Shown here: in pieces, positions 11,075 through 24,408 of the stretch | How positions within the stretch are numbered: position 1 is the stretch's first letter | Layout: each line of letters starts with the position of its first letter | NCBI GenBank assembly: GCA_905182995.1 | Contig: CAJJDP010000069.1 | Span: 281,237 to 345,236, forward strand | Source: Paramecium octaurelia | Lineage: Eukaryota; Ciliophora; Oligohymenophorea; Peniculida; Parameciidae | DNA: 64,000 nucleotides | Reading direction: 5' to 3' | Notes under the pieces: model-generated | Databases searched by the model: none | What the model was told of the DNA's origin: nothing | The model's input: the letters and a program-made list of their open reading frames with translations, nothing else | Translations under genes and position numbers: made by a program

Positions 11075-14000
11075 TCAATAGAGTTGCTTTTTTGATTTTG
11101 ATTTGGAAATTAAATATTCTTTTAAGGGTGTTAAAGATCGATTCCTCTGGGAGTCATTTATAGCTTCTGCAAAACTATCTTAAGATGAAAACTTCTTTAA
11201 GTCAGCATCCAATATATATTCTAAAAATATTAAGTTAAAAGTCTACTTAATTCATCCTTGATCTTTGCTCGATGATTTCTCTTTATCAGTTTGAGACCTA
11301 CCATTTCCTCCTTAACTTAATCCTCCATGGTTTAATTTGTATCTAAGATATCAGATACGTTATCATTTTACTTCAACATGGCTAGAAGATAATAGTTATG
11401 AATTACATAATTTTACTTTAGCTTTGATTGGGTTATTTAATTTAATGCTTCTGGTTTCTTTTAAATAATCTTTAAAGGGAGTTAGTGATTTGTCCACATG
11501 TTTTGCAGATATTTCTCTCAAACTTTGACTCTGCTTTATAGCTACTTCTTCAAAACTGTAATTCATTAAAAATTCTTATAAATTAGGAACTAATACTTCT
11601 CTTTTCTTCGTCAGTTGCCCTGTGACTAAATTTAATTAATTAGATTCCAGTCTTTTTATTGGTAGTCACTTACAGATCTGGTTTCTGTCTTTACTTTCTC
11701 TTTTCTATTTCGAGCAGCTTTTGTTCCTTCTCAAAAGGTGGATAATACAATTCATTTAATTGTTTGTTCAATTAAACTATTTTTTTAGGTGCTCCTTTAA
11801 TAAACTAATCAAATCTTTCATATTGAAGTTAATCATCTGACTTTTACTTTAAACCTTCATCATAAGATTCTTTCTCCTTGTTTTAATCTCTTTCTTTCTC
11901 CTTTTGATTCTCCCTACCTGAATCCTTATCCTTCTCTTTTTTCTTATTCAACTTTTTTATTTTTCCTTTTGGTGATAGATGAACAGACATTCTCAATCTT
12001 TTTTCAGTATTATTTTAATCTTGTTGGTCAGAATCACTTTTTCTTAAAATCGATGATATGACTTAGAAATTGATATCAGCCTTCTTGTCCACCTTTGAAA
12101 CTTTAGGAAATGGTGTATTTGGTGGAGGATCAGGTTTAATTTGTAGTTAAGTTAAATATAATTTGGGTAATTGGGGATGATCATGCAAGTCATCAGAAAA
12201 ATATAAATCTAATTGACTACCAGATTTAATTTTTTATTGAAGCATCATTTTATTGTTAATTTGCAATTGCTATTGATAAATTTAGTATTTATTAGCTTCT
12301 TAATAGTTATACAACATTTTCAACATATAATTAAAGGTTTCTTTCATTTAATTTATCCTATACAGGGAATTAAAATCTTTGAGATTCCATTTTAATCGTA
12401 ATTCCAATGGTAATATGTATTCTGCCTATAAATAAGGAGAATCTCCTAAATTAGTAGATCCTAAATGCTTAGTCTTATACTTAATTAGGGATTGCAGGTC
12501 CTTCGTTTTTGATAAGACCAACTGTTCTTAGGATTTGATCTCATGAGTTTAGTTGTATTCTTGGAGTTCTTTCAATTTTAAGATGGAGCTGACTTAGGAT
12601 GGTTTAAGATTGAGATACTCTTTGTCTATTATCAATTGTTTCAAAGATTTAAGACATGTGACATCCCAAAACTTCAAGGCATTATCTTCTTTGCCAAAAG
12701 TAATTAACAGCAAGTGATCATAAAAATTAATTATCTAAGGATTAATGGAATTATGATCAATTTCTACTTTGGTTAAGACTACTTCTTCGGCTTCTTTGCA
12801 ATCGAGGAGTATTTCATCTGAGGTATTGAATGAAACAATAATCTTTGTATTATCATCTTTATTTAAATAGGGATCCTTGATTTGCTAAAACTTTTCAACA
12901 ATTTTCGATTGGATATTAGATAACACAATTGGATTGGAGTTTTGACACAGAAAGTATTAATAATGGAAATCTTCGTAGATATATACTTTGCTATATGTGT
13001 ATTGATTGAGATCGACTGGTTGGAGTTCATAATCTATTTTAATATTGGATATGTATTGTCCATTTCGTCTTATTAAGGTGGAGTCAAGATCCAAAATTTG
13101 ACTTGGTTAATTACTTGAATCAATTATACTTTGTCTTTCCAAGATAGATATTCTGTGTAGTTCATCTAGAGAATTCTTTCTGATCATGTCTAGGATCTTT
13201 TTAACAGTTCTTTTAAATTTAACAAGTCCAGTGCCCTTGACTTCTAGGAAATTGCACTCTTCATTCTTTTATTTCAATTCTTTAATTTGTTGGAGGACTG
13301 AGAAATCCTTCTTGACATCTTCATTATATTTAAATTGGTTATTGGCTTCTTATTATTTAAAAAACTGTATGTTCTTGTACTTGAAATGGTTGGGGACATA
13401 GATATCCAATATTTTATCTAAGGACTCATAGTTGAGACTCAATATGTGGGAGATAGAATCAGTCCTAACGAAATATTTGGGTTAAAAGAGGGTGTAATCT
13501 TGATGGGAATAGAAGACAATTCTTTTTTGGTGTATAATGGCTAAACATCGATAATCATTAAACAAAAAGAAGTCAGCAATTTCATCCTCTGTTGTGATTG
13601 ATGATGTTGTCTTCATGGTGCTATATTGTATAAAATTGAGAATGTTATTTTTCATGAGAACTCCTATGATGTCTCTTTCACAACAATTGATTACTTTTTA
13701 GATGTGACCTCGAGCATCCATTTCTCGAATCTTTGTAAAATGCAATTATTTAGAGATGTATTGACTTTAGAATATTCTCAATATGCTTTTATTCCAACAG
13801 GTGAGTTAGGAATATAAATAGTGGAATTGACACCCTTCGATTTATTTGTTTTCAAATAGGGGATATTCAAGGAAATCTTTCTTTCCCTTCTGATTGTTCC
13901 TGAACCTGTCCTTGATGATGTGTAAGATGGCATCATTAGTGATGATAATGGTCACATCCCAATGAGTGAAGAAGAACAGAATTTCAATTCCAGAATCGAC

Positions 14001-15797
14001 CTTCTCCTATTCATTTGCCATCTCGACTTTCTCCTCAATATAAGCATTATTCCAATTGAATCCTATCAACTAATTGTTGGAACTGACATACACTCTTTGG
14101 CTGAAACATTGCATTAATCTTGGTTTGAATCTCACCTTGACTTTCCTTGGTTGACTTCGTGGAAATTACAAGACCTTGAGTCTTTGAGTGGTGACAATAA
14201 ACTTCCCTTGATTTAATTTCAAGATCTGGCTTATCGTGTTGATAATTTCACATTCTAGATTGAATCTGTAGATGATTTCCCATGATTCAATATCCCAGCA
14301 TCTCATGATTCCTTTGTTATCCAAACTTATCAACATGCCATATTCATCAAAAGATTCAATGGCTGACACCGTGTTATTTTCGATTCTTTAGTTTTCAATC
14401 TGTTCCCTAATTGTTAATTTATGAAACTGATTGTAATTCTCATTTCCCTCATCGAATTTCCACAGCAACACATCGTCATTGAATCCCACAGTAAACAGAA
14501 CATCCAATTTAGGAGAATAGGTTATGGTATGAACTGAAGATCCCTTATTGGGTAATTTGATATCTGAGAAGGCATGCCATTTTATGGGATTCCAAACATG
14601 AATTCGTTTCTCAATAGTTTTGAAGATCTTATCAGTATTATCACTCTTCTTTTGAATCTCCTCGGTTGTACAGATAAACAGCTGATTCAATAAGGAGATC
14701 TCCTTGATGTAATTTATTTGTGCTCCCTTGTAAGGTAGCAACACTGCAGTGCCGACTGAAGAGTTGGCAAAGGAAATAGCCTTACTGTCATTTGATTCTA
14801 TCAATTATGTGAATGACCATTAATATATTTAATTTTCTCTATTGATTGTTATCCATGCCTTGATCGATTCCAGATAGCTACAAATATGATACTTGTTCTT
14901 ACGCGATTTAAACTTAGAGTCCATACTTTTCAGTGGAAAAGGAGTATTCCTGTTAAAATTTGTTAGTCAATGTCCAGAATGATATGGTTTTATCTTAACA
15001 ACATGCTCCGAGTATCTTTGGTGAATCCGCGAAGAAGATATCCAAGATGTTGATAGTCTTTTAGGAAATGGTCTTGGACAGTGATCCCAAGAAGTTGGTC
15101 TTGTGTTTAGTTGATGTGCATGATATAGTCTTTTTTAATTCGATCGTTTCTGAGTCAAAGATCTGAATATTATCACTCATCTAATCTAAACTAAAAATTG
15201 AATCTTGACAATAGAAAACTTTCTTGATGGGATTTTAATGATGAGTAATGTCCTGATTTTTAGAGAATCTAAATCCAAAATCATCCTTTTCGAATTCTTA
15301 GAAGTGTTTCAAGAATGCTCGTTGATCATTCGTGTATGGTAAGAATGATTCTGGCATGTCTTTGGCTTCCGATTCACAGATGATGTAAAAGCTTAGAAAA
15401 GTTGAAAAGTTGACCTAATTATAAGTGGTAATCTCACCTTGTGAATCTAGTTCAGCCAACAAATTTGGTCATATAATATTCTAGTTCCATTAATTAAAAA
15501 TGGCAAATGGGATGGCGGAAAGTCTAGAACTCTTGCTAACATCAAAATAAACTCTTCTTGATTCAGGTCGTGTTGAAATTCTTCAGGGAGACGTTCGATT
15601 TGATCCTTGAGTAGCAACTTTGGAATTTCTCTATAGTGATACAAATCGATCAAATAGTCAGTTTGGCTATTGAGCACATCGATCTTGTTTGCAGTTTAGA
15701 ACAGTTGCCACTAATTAGGTAGGGGAAGGGAACTGAACAAGTATTGCAACTTAGGATTCTTGTATTGTTGGAGGATTTCAATATAATTATCGAGCAT
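11075..15797 (-). CDS. Large WD40-repeat protein (1534 residues)
   Basis: Six exons with micro-introns of 23, 22, 22, 25 and 26 nt give exactly 1535 codons. The N-terminal 115 residues (MLDNYIEILQQYKNPK...) look helical. WD-type blades follow (DKTISFWTL, KRIHVWNP, NDDVLLWKFD, KGIMRCWDIESW, EDNALKFWDVT), then long helical and highly charged segments. The last 150 residues carry a repeated motif, SLTPFKDYL and SLTPLKEYL, about 60 residues apart. WD40 proteins are scaffolds. The combination of blades with long coils and basic tails is common in ciliary/axonemal proteins, but this is inference and I cannot name the family. It shares a 180-bp divergent promoter region with the next gene. Confidence 0.85.
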
Positions 15798-15977
15798 AAT
15801 TATATATATTCAATAATTTAAATTAGTAGTCAGAAATAGAGCAGTGATTCGGATGGACCATTATATATAAGTTTCTGTGAAATTATATAAAACCACCTCC
15901 TCTTTTGGGCTGTAAATTATGGAACTTCGTTTGAATTACACCCATTCCTATATAGGTTCTATATTGAGGAGTTATTA

Positions 15978-16814
15978 ATGAGTTTCATGAATTAAAATAT
16001 TATTGATAAGATCAACTCTTTCGGTCAAACATTGTGCATTCAACCAATCAACAATGAAATGATATCCTTGAGTCAACTGAAGGCCAAGAACTTTTTAGCT
16101 ACGACTGCTTCCAAACATTATAAGGTGCCTGAAATAGAGGAACCGAAACCAAGGAAAAAATATTAGAATTTAGCCAAAATCTAATTCAAGTTCCAAATAG
16201 AAGATGAAGATTATCATTCTGTTTTGAAGGAGATTGTTCAGATGCAGAAAAATAAATTTCCATTGATGCCCTTGCATTTGCATTACAAACCAAGTACACC
16301 CTACACTTAATGTATAGACCCTTCGATGCAAGGTTTGTCCATCGGCAGAATCACAAATGAGTAGGAAATGTAAAGACCAATGACTTTGGAGGAATGTCGA
16401 AACACAATTAAAACGTAGAAGATGAGTAGAGACACCCATCGAGATACAAGTCAGCCTATTCTAGAAGAATTCAATAAATAACTCTCAAATTCAAAGATCA
16501 AAGAGATCTAACCAGCAAAAGTATTTACTGATAGAAGTAAATCAAGTAAGTTACATATGGGATCGACCTTTTAACCTTTTTAAAATTAAACTTAGTAGTT
16601 TGAAGTGGTTTTCGATAATAATCAGCAGACTTGTCAATAAAAGAAGAGGATAACGTAGAAATAGTTTAATCTTTACAAGAACAGGAAGATTGCAACGCCC
16701 AATCTTGCCATATAATTCAAACAAATAAAGGAGAAGGAATAGGAGATGGAGAAAAGGATAATTCAAGAGAGGAGGAAAGAATTTGATAGAGAATATTTTG
16801 AAAAATTGCCATGA
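15978..16814 (+). CDS. Uncharacterised 278-residue protein with charged C-terminal helix
   Basis: An intronless 279-codon frame from MSFMNQNIIDK to a TGA. The centre is rich in Pro, His and Tyr (FPLMPLHLHYKPSTPY), and the last 80 residues are strongly charged and likely helical, ending REYFEKLP. No domain recognised. It is transcribed divergently from the WD40 gene and is followed after 88 bp by a coiled-coil gene in the same direction, so a cytoskeletal role is possible but unproven. Confidence 0.8.
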
Positions 16815-16902
16815 ATACATTCATGCACAATAAATTATATTTTTTATGCAATAAAGAGAATCAAGATTATCTTAAAGGGCATTTTCATCCAATTCTCCAA
16901 CT

Positions 16903-18168
16903 ATGAGTAGTGCCTATGCTTCAGCTATGAAGAGTATGCAGGATAAATTAAGAAATGACACTTGCAGAAAATCAATTGATATGTCTCCCCAAGACATCAT
17001 GATTGAATAACTTAAACAATAAGTCAATGAATTGTCTTCTGAGAACGATCGGCTCCAATTACAATTGATGAAGGTTTCTCAGGAGATGGAAATGAACAAT
17101 AGAGCCTCTCAATAAATCGAATTATTATAAGTGGAAAGATTATAGCATTTAAAGGATTACTAAGATAGAGTGTCTGAATTGATAAGGAAGAATGAAGAGC
17201 TCAAACACGATAGACATGAGATCCAATTGTCATACGAAAGTCTTCATAGATAATTGTAAGCGTATAAGAATAATGAGAAAGGCTTGTTGCATAAGGTAGA
17301 AATGAAGAAATTCGAAGAAAATTCAATACTATTGAACACAGTCTAAGAATACAAATAAAAGATCGATATCAAAGATAATGTCATTAAAAAGTTAGAAAAA
17401 AGAGTAGAAATTATAGAATCTGAGAAGTTAAAGTTGGAATAAGAATTTGAATATTACAAATAGAAACATCCTGCATTTAAATTGCATGAATTTGAAAAAC
17501 AGATATCCAATCTCAAATATCAATTAGATGAAAAGGATAGACTATACTTAAAGAACATAGATGAAGCTCAATCAAACAGACTGTGTAGAGAAGAATAAAT
17601 GGCCAAAAGAATTCAAGAGTTGATTCTGAAGAGTTCCGAATACCAAGATATTATTTAATAATTGACTATGGATTATAAGGATCTGAGTGTTAAATATCAT
17701 ACAATCAAACTGAAATTGGATCAGGAGGAAAAAAGTCATAAATATTTAAAAAGAAGAATATCAAGATAAGAAGAGGCTGAATTCAATTAGGGGTACAGAG
17801 AATAGAGAACCATTAGTAAACTAAATTTAGACCAAATTTCACCCACACTTCCCAGTCCCAGAGCAGATCAAAGTTTAAGGTAGAGCCAATTAAAACAAGC
17901 AATCCGAGACTGTCTAGAAGACATGAAGAATTCTACATATAGTCCCGATAAAAAGATTGAGTCCAGAAAAAGATTAATATCTCCTTTGTCCCCACTTTAA
18001 AATAACGAAATCGAAGCTAAATTAAAAATATTAAATGAAAAATATGAAAACTTAATTCGCTAGGCCTAAAGAGAGAATGATTTCAAAAATAAGGCAGTTA
18101 TCAGGAAACAATTACTGGAGATAGCTGAGCAAATTAAGGAAACTGCAAAAGTTGATCGAATGAATTGA
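16903..18168 (+). CDS. Long coiled-coil protein (421 residues)
   Basis: An intronless 422-codon frame starting MSSAYASAMKSMQDKL. From about residue 40 to 310 it is almost continuous heptad-like sequence (IEQLKQQVNELSSENDRLQ, RLQHLKDYQDRVSELIRKN). A Ser/Pro-rich stretch (SPTLPSPRADQ, SPLSPLQNNE) follows with several SP sites that could be phosphorylated by proline-directed kinases, then a final coil. Such proteins are typical of basal body or cortical structures, but I recognise no specific family. Confidence 0.85.
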
Positions 18169-18227
18169 CTAGTAAATTGATTTATATGTTGTTGAAATTA
18201 GTATGAAAATCATTAACTCTTATCTCA

Positions 18228-21200
18228 ATGTGGAAACTAATAATTATTATATTTATAATGATCATATTTTATCTATTCTACCTAGTATGCAATTAGGAGA
18301 CAGAGAATCAACAAGTGTATTTGTCTTTAGGAGAATCAGTGGAAGGGTATGATGAATCCATAATGTAGTTTTGTTTCCCCACTGAAATCAAGTCATCATG
18401 TCTATAATTTTGTGGTTCCTGAAATAAAAAATCAAACAAATTTAGTGGTTTTGCTTAAGACTTCAGACCCTGAATCAGATCCAAACTTATACATATCGAA
18501 AACTGTTCAAGAACCATTGTCAGTCTAAGATGCTGATGTCCAAGCGTGTGAAGCTAAAGGAATGGGTAAAAATGATGAATAATTAAGATATCTGCATAAT
18601 AAACAATGAAAAGATTAAGGAAAATGATCTTTTATACATTTCAGTGGTTTCTCGGGTCCCGAGCAGTTACACTTTGCGAATTGAATTAGATTAGGAATAA
18701 ACATTAACGATTGAAAAATTTCTATCTTTTAAATTGACTTCAGAAAAATAATCATATATCATAGATTTTTTCATATTTGAAATGGTTAAAGATGCAACAG
18801 AAATAGAAATACATGTTCAAAGGTTGAATTCAGAATCATCAAAAGAACCCTTCTAAGTTTTCATGAATAATTATGAGAACGGAGTTCCAAATAATGATAA
18901 ATTTGATTATAAAGCTATTGATACATGGGAAAACAAAAAAGTCATTGAATTCACTTAACATAAGCCTGTTGAGAAGTATAAAATCCTTATTCAAGGGGAG
19001 TTGGAAAGTGTACTTAGAGTGAGTGCAACTCGAAGTAAAGTCCTTAAAAACATACATCTCTATGAAAGCATCACCCAAGTTGTCAAAGAAGGAGAGTATG
19101 ATTTCTATGTTTCGGAGTTTACTATTCCTGATGATGGCAATATTGTACATTATTGGATTCATAGTTTTCTTAGGTAATCCGATTGATTCCTTTTAAGGGT
19201 AATGCGAAATTGTATGTTCATTACAACTTCCAACCACCTTTGCTCGATAACTATTAATGGTAAGATAGCACGGAAACACTCAAGTGTATATCTATTTCCA
19301 AAAATGAATTGTTGGAAAAAAATATAACAATGAATACCATATATATTGCTGTTTTAGGTGAGGACCTATGCACTTATAAATTATTATATACCTATGAAAA
19401 AGAGGGAATTTTATATCCAGAGATTAGATATCAAAGATATATAAAATTAGGTGAAGTTATGAAGTTTGAGCTATTTGATATTGTAAATGAATGGCATCGG
19501 ATTCAACTAATATTTAGAGTGCTATAACACGATATAAGCGTCATAGTCACTAATTGTACTGATCAATCTGTATGTCCTTAAGATGAACTAGTAAATAATC
19601 CAGAGAAATTTTAAAACATGAAAGAATATGACATGAGTTATTATTCGTTCTTTCCATTTCTTGTGATTGAATTAACTTGTAATTAGATTTGTAATTATTA
19701 TGTTTTGGTCACAGTTCCTCCTAACTAGTGGCACTAAAGTGGTAAGTTTGAGATCGAATACTCTATTATAGGAGGTTATAGAAAATTAATCTAAAACACA
19801 CCCCATAAATCAACAATTTAAGAAGGCTAATTGTAATTTTACGACTTTTTTGTATCAGAAGATGATCAAATTTAAAGATTAAGCTTTCTAGTCTCACCAA
19901 TACAAGGAGAAGTGATCATTAAGTTATATTTTTACTCTAGTCAATCTGATAAGAATAATGCTCATTATGCATCCGAAAATAATTCGATTAATTTTGGTGG
20001 TAAATTCTCAAATCAACCTTTGCCTGGATATTACTTTATTACGATTTTGGGCAAATCTTCTGCAAAATATATCATAACTGCATGGGTTGTCAAAAATTCT
20101 GAAGACTCTCAATAACTTGGTCAATTTCCTTGGCATTATATTCAATTGTATTAAGGAGATTGGCATGATCATATACTATCTAATGATGAATTTGTTCTTT
20201 TTAAAATTGATTTGTAAGGATTTGAACAATCTACTAATGATCCATTCAACGTCATATTGAAAAAGCATTATGGATAGTTTTTGATATATGGTTTCGACCA
20301 TCCTGAGACAATTGAATCTAAAGCAATATGGTAAAGTGGATAAATAATCAATATTTTAAGCAATGATCCTAATTACCCAAAAATACTATATTTAAAAATC
20401 AAGCTAAATAAAGTAGGAGGCTTATATGGTAGTTTTAGAATTGCCTATAACTTTTATAATTAAGAAGTTAATTTATTAATAGGTGAACCTTTTTTTAATT
20501 TCTTGCCTGCTAATAACTAATAGGCTTTTCGATTTGAATTTAGTGACGAAGAACCTTTAATGATTTCTAAAAGATCCTTTGATAATGATTAGGCTTCTTT
20601 AGAATTTAGGTTCTAAAATGGATTAGCAGTCGATATAAAAGAATTTGAAAATGCTAACATTCTATAAATTGAAAAGAAAACAAATAGTAATTGTGAAGTG
20701 GAGAAACATCTATGTTCTTAATACCTACTTTTCTCTCTCAATAGTAAACTAGATTAGTTCTACTCTATATTAATCTCCAAAGTTGACAAATCTTAAATTT
20801 AACTTGCTGAGGATTAGTCAATTTCGAAATCGTTGCCATTAGGAGAGGATTACTTTTATCTCTTCTGTTCAATTCAGGAGGTTAATATATTAGCATTTAG
20901 TTATTTTGGTGAGTTGAAGTTTTATGCTTCCATTGATAAAGATTTGAGATCGTCTTACCCTAATTCAAAATCATATGACAAAATGTCAAGGAAGGGAAAG
21001 GCAGGCTATTAAACTTCACTCTACCTTTCTGAATCTGAAATTAAGAAGTATAATTGTGTTGATCGGTGCATCATATAATTAACAGTCTCTTTAGATAAGA
21101 TAAATCCTGATATCAATTATTCCAATTATGATTATACCATTCAATATAATTCCCATCTGATTTTACTAAGAGAATCAGAAATATAAGAGGGATACCTTAC

Positions 21201-23607
21201 ATAAAAAGGATTAAAATTCTATAAGATACGTGTTCCAAACAACAACTAAAATCTAATGATCTTGCTTAAACCAGAACCAAATAATGAAGCCGACCTTATA
21301 GTTTCTAAATCTAAATTTCCTAATAAAGAACAATATGATTGGGGATCCTTTGAGCTATTCAGTGATGTCTTAATCCTTGAACCTGGGAATAAAATTCATC
21401 CTGATTTGTCTGGAGATTATTAGTAGAAGCTTATTTATAATATATTAGTGTTGGAGTCCTTTGCTAAACTATTTGCGAATTTTCTCTGTAGTATCATCTA
21501 GGAAAAGTGGAGGCGTATGAGATATTACCTAACCAGCCATATAAATTGTATCTATTAAATATAATTCAATAGTTACGTTGGAGCAGAATACACAGTATAT
21601 CTTAGAACACACAGCTATTTCTCATTATTGCCGATGATGATCTTTTTGTAATCACACACTTAAACAGCATTCTTTTATGTAGATGAAGTAGATTAATAAA
21701 CTTTAAATCTAGGTTATGTCAAAGATGTTACCTAGTTTAAATATAACAATAACTAAAAGGGGTATTCAAAAAGTTTAGTAACTGAACCTTTATAATCTAA
21801 TACTATTTTGTTGATTGCCCTTAAAACTTACACATCAGAAATTGTAACAGTCTAGGTCAGTAATGAACAGGAGGAAATGTTCTTGGATTCTAAAATCTTA
21901 CTCTAATATTATCTAGAGAAAAATAAAAAAATTACATTTACTATAAGTCCAAATACTCAGTCAATAATACTATAGATTTATGTGTTCAGTGGTTAAATTG
22001 CTTGTTCTTACTCAATAGGGAAATCGAATCAAATAAATAATTTTCAAACTTTAATTCTCTTAGAGGTTCGATCAGATAATTAAGAAAATAAGTTTGTGAT
22101 TAGTAACTATGGCACTTCCTAAGTGATAATATACTTTGAGTCAATATTCAACTCTCACTTTAGCATTTAATATTTTAATGAAGAAGAGGATGCCACTTAT
22201 ATCGAGTAAATTTATTTACATATTCTAGTTCAATTTACTCTGTATTTGCTAACCTACAAGGTCAGAGTGAAAAGCTGTTTTATTATACTAATTATGATTA
22301 CTATTAAAATTCAACTCAAAAGAAAACATTTTCATTCACCGTTTAAATTGAGGAAGAATTGAATTCTGTACTCTCCAATTAAAAACATAGATCCTTACCA
22401 ATTATTAATGTCTATAGTAATAATACACAGGCCTAATTACAACCTGTATAACACAGAACAGTGTCTAATTTAGTATATCAAGAATACATTCATAGTGAGA
22501 AATAATATAAAATTGTACTTCATAATTTAGCCTAATTCCCTCAGTTTTATTAAATTTAAGTAGGGAACTCAGAACTTAGACCTTTGATATCAAGAATTAA
22601 ACAATTTGGAATTAATCAATTGCACTAAAGTTCATATTGGGCATTATAACAAAATGATGCATATTTATTCTATGAGATGTAATTTTGTAATGGAATCTTC
22701 TCAGTCCTAGTTGGAAAGGACTTGGATTGGTTAAAGAATGGGCAATATGATTACAAGATAAACATCAAATAAAATAAATAATTATTTGGTTTCTTTGATA
22801 AAATTGATCAGGCCAATGTTATCTATTTAAAGTTTGATTTTATTAAATCATTTGATAACAAAATCTTAAATGCCCAATATACAATTAGGACCTATTAGGT
22901 GGAAGATAAAAGTGATATCCCTTATGATCAATTCTATCCAGGCCTTTCAGGTATCTTAGCTTCCAAGATTACCGAGGATCCTGAAGAGAACATTACTCTT
23001 CATGTTGAATTCGCTCCTTTGCAATTAGTACAATAAAACGAATAAGACACTTTTTGGGTTGAATAGATAGAATATTTTATTATTTTGAACGAAAGATAAG
23101 GAGATGATAATAAGGATTTTGATTATTGTTCTGAACCATCCAATGAATATAGAATTTATCAAAACCAAACTGATAAGGATATGTAATTAAATATTAATGT
23201 GACACTTCCTAATTTTAGTAAGTAACAATAGAGAAACTTTGTTTTTACTATTTTAGCTACTGGTAATTATTATAATGCTTATTTTAGTGAGCATTTAATT
23301 GTATAGAGGTGATTAAAGGGTTTAATTAGACTATTATTATGAAACATCACAATTCTAATGGAACTCTTAAAATTAAGTGATTCTCAATTAGAGCACAGAA
23401 TATAAATAATGGATGGGATTTGTTATTCTTACGATCATCATTTTGATTATTGGAATTGTTGCCTTTGTCATAATGAAGAGAAAATAAATGATGTATTAAA
23501 GACAATTATAAATAAGATCAAAATATGAGAATACCTAGACCAATGATGAAATGTTTGCAGGAATAGAACTGAACTTTCGTGGATTTTCAAAAAAGAGTAT
23601 CATTTGA
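18228..23607 (+). CDS. Giant type I membrane protein with large extracellular region (about 1750 residues)
   Basis: It starts with a hydrophobic signal/anchor (MWKLIIIIFIMIIFYLFY), followed by some 1650 residues of beta-rich sequence with scattered Cys and many N-glycosylation sequons. A single membrane span near the end (GFVILTIIILIIGIVAFVI) follows, then a 45-residue basic tail ending GFSKKSII. Introns of 22, 29, 23 and 25 nt are clear; one or two near 21.45-21.6 kb are not resolved. The tandem, weakly similar beta segments (SYYSFFPFLVIELTC, GDYYFITIL-like blocks) suggest repeated domains, perhaps of the pre-peptidase C-terminal or jelly-roll kind, but I cannot confirm this. The topology fits a cell-surface or secretory-pathway receptor. 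No enzymatic motif was seen. Confidence 0.8.
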
Positions 23608-24408
23608 TTCATAACATGTATTAAATTCTTGATACTTATTTGATCATATGGAGTTTATATTTCCTATAAAAATTCATTAATATAATAGGTTTCTTATTGA
23701 TATGGGAATCAGCAATCAACTAATGAACTTAATCCTATGTATTTTATGATGGACAGTAGATGAACAAGTTTTATCTTCTCTCTAATCGCTGCAAAAAGTC
23801 AGCGAGCTTGAGTTTTCTACATTATTATATATATATTGAGTCGTTCATACTTAATTATCGAAAGAATTATTATTTAAACTGAATTCATAAGTTTTTCTAA
23901 TTTTTGTGCCAGATCTCTCTATCTTTATGATAAAATCCAATAGTGTAATGAAAACCAAAATATATAATATCCAGAAAATACATGAGAAACAGTTTTTTAT
24001 TTTTAAGGATAAAGTAACGCTTTTAAATGTAGAACTCTTAATTATATTTTGGATGTACTATGATATGCATAAATTTGATTAATAAATCTGATTGTAATTA
24101 TTAACATATATTTAATTATTCTTCAAATAAATAGTGATGTTGTCTTTTGCATCTATTACGATTTATCAAAAATATACACTCTCAAAAAGTCTATTCAAAC
24201 AAATTATGATAAGTTCTAACCTATCTTCTCTTTTTAAACCAACTCTAATGCCTATCTATAAATTGAGTTTTTTTATTTATAATAATTCAAAACAAATTAT
24301 AATATATAAATTTAGACTGCATTTAAAGTTAATAATTTCTTAGAATTCAGTGACTTCAATATGTGATAAAAATTGTTAATAATTACTTTGTATGCATATA
24401 ATTTATGA
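23608..24408. other. 800-bp spacer between convergent genes, with a small GC-richer hairpin
   Basis: The longest gap in this half of the window, between two convergent stops. I see no reading frame with coding character. A 60-bp island around 23770-23820 is clearly less AT-rich than its surroundings and holds a perfect hairpin (listed separately). The rest is AT-rich. Confidence 0.5.
23786..23805. other. Hairpin in intergenic island (possible structured RNA)
   Basis: TCGCTG at 23786-23791 and CAGCGA at 23800-23805 form a perfect 6-bp stem with an 8-base loop. CTC upstream and GAG downstream could extend it beyond an internal bulge. It could belong to a small non-coding RNA or a transcript 3' end. 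It does not match the landmark sequences of U1, U2, U4, U5 or U6 that I know. Confidence 0.25.

Noticed and set aside
24134-24343. Plus-strand frame in the 23.6-24.4 kb gap
   Set aside because: Short, hydrophobic by AT bias, no homology recognised, no intron support.
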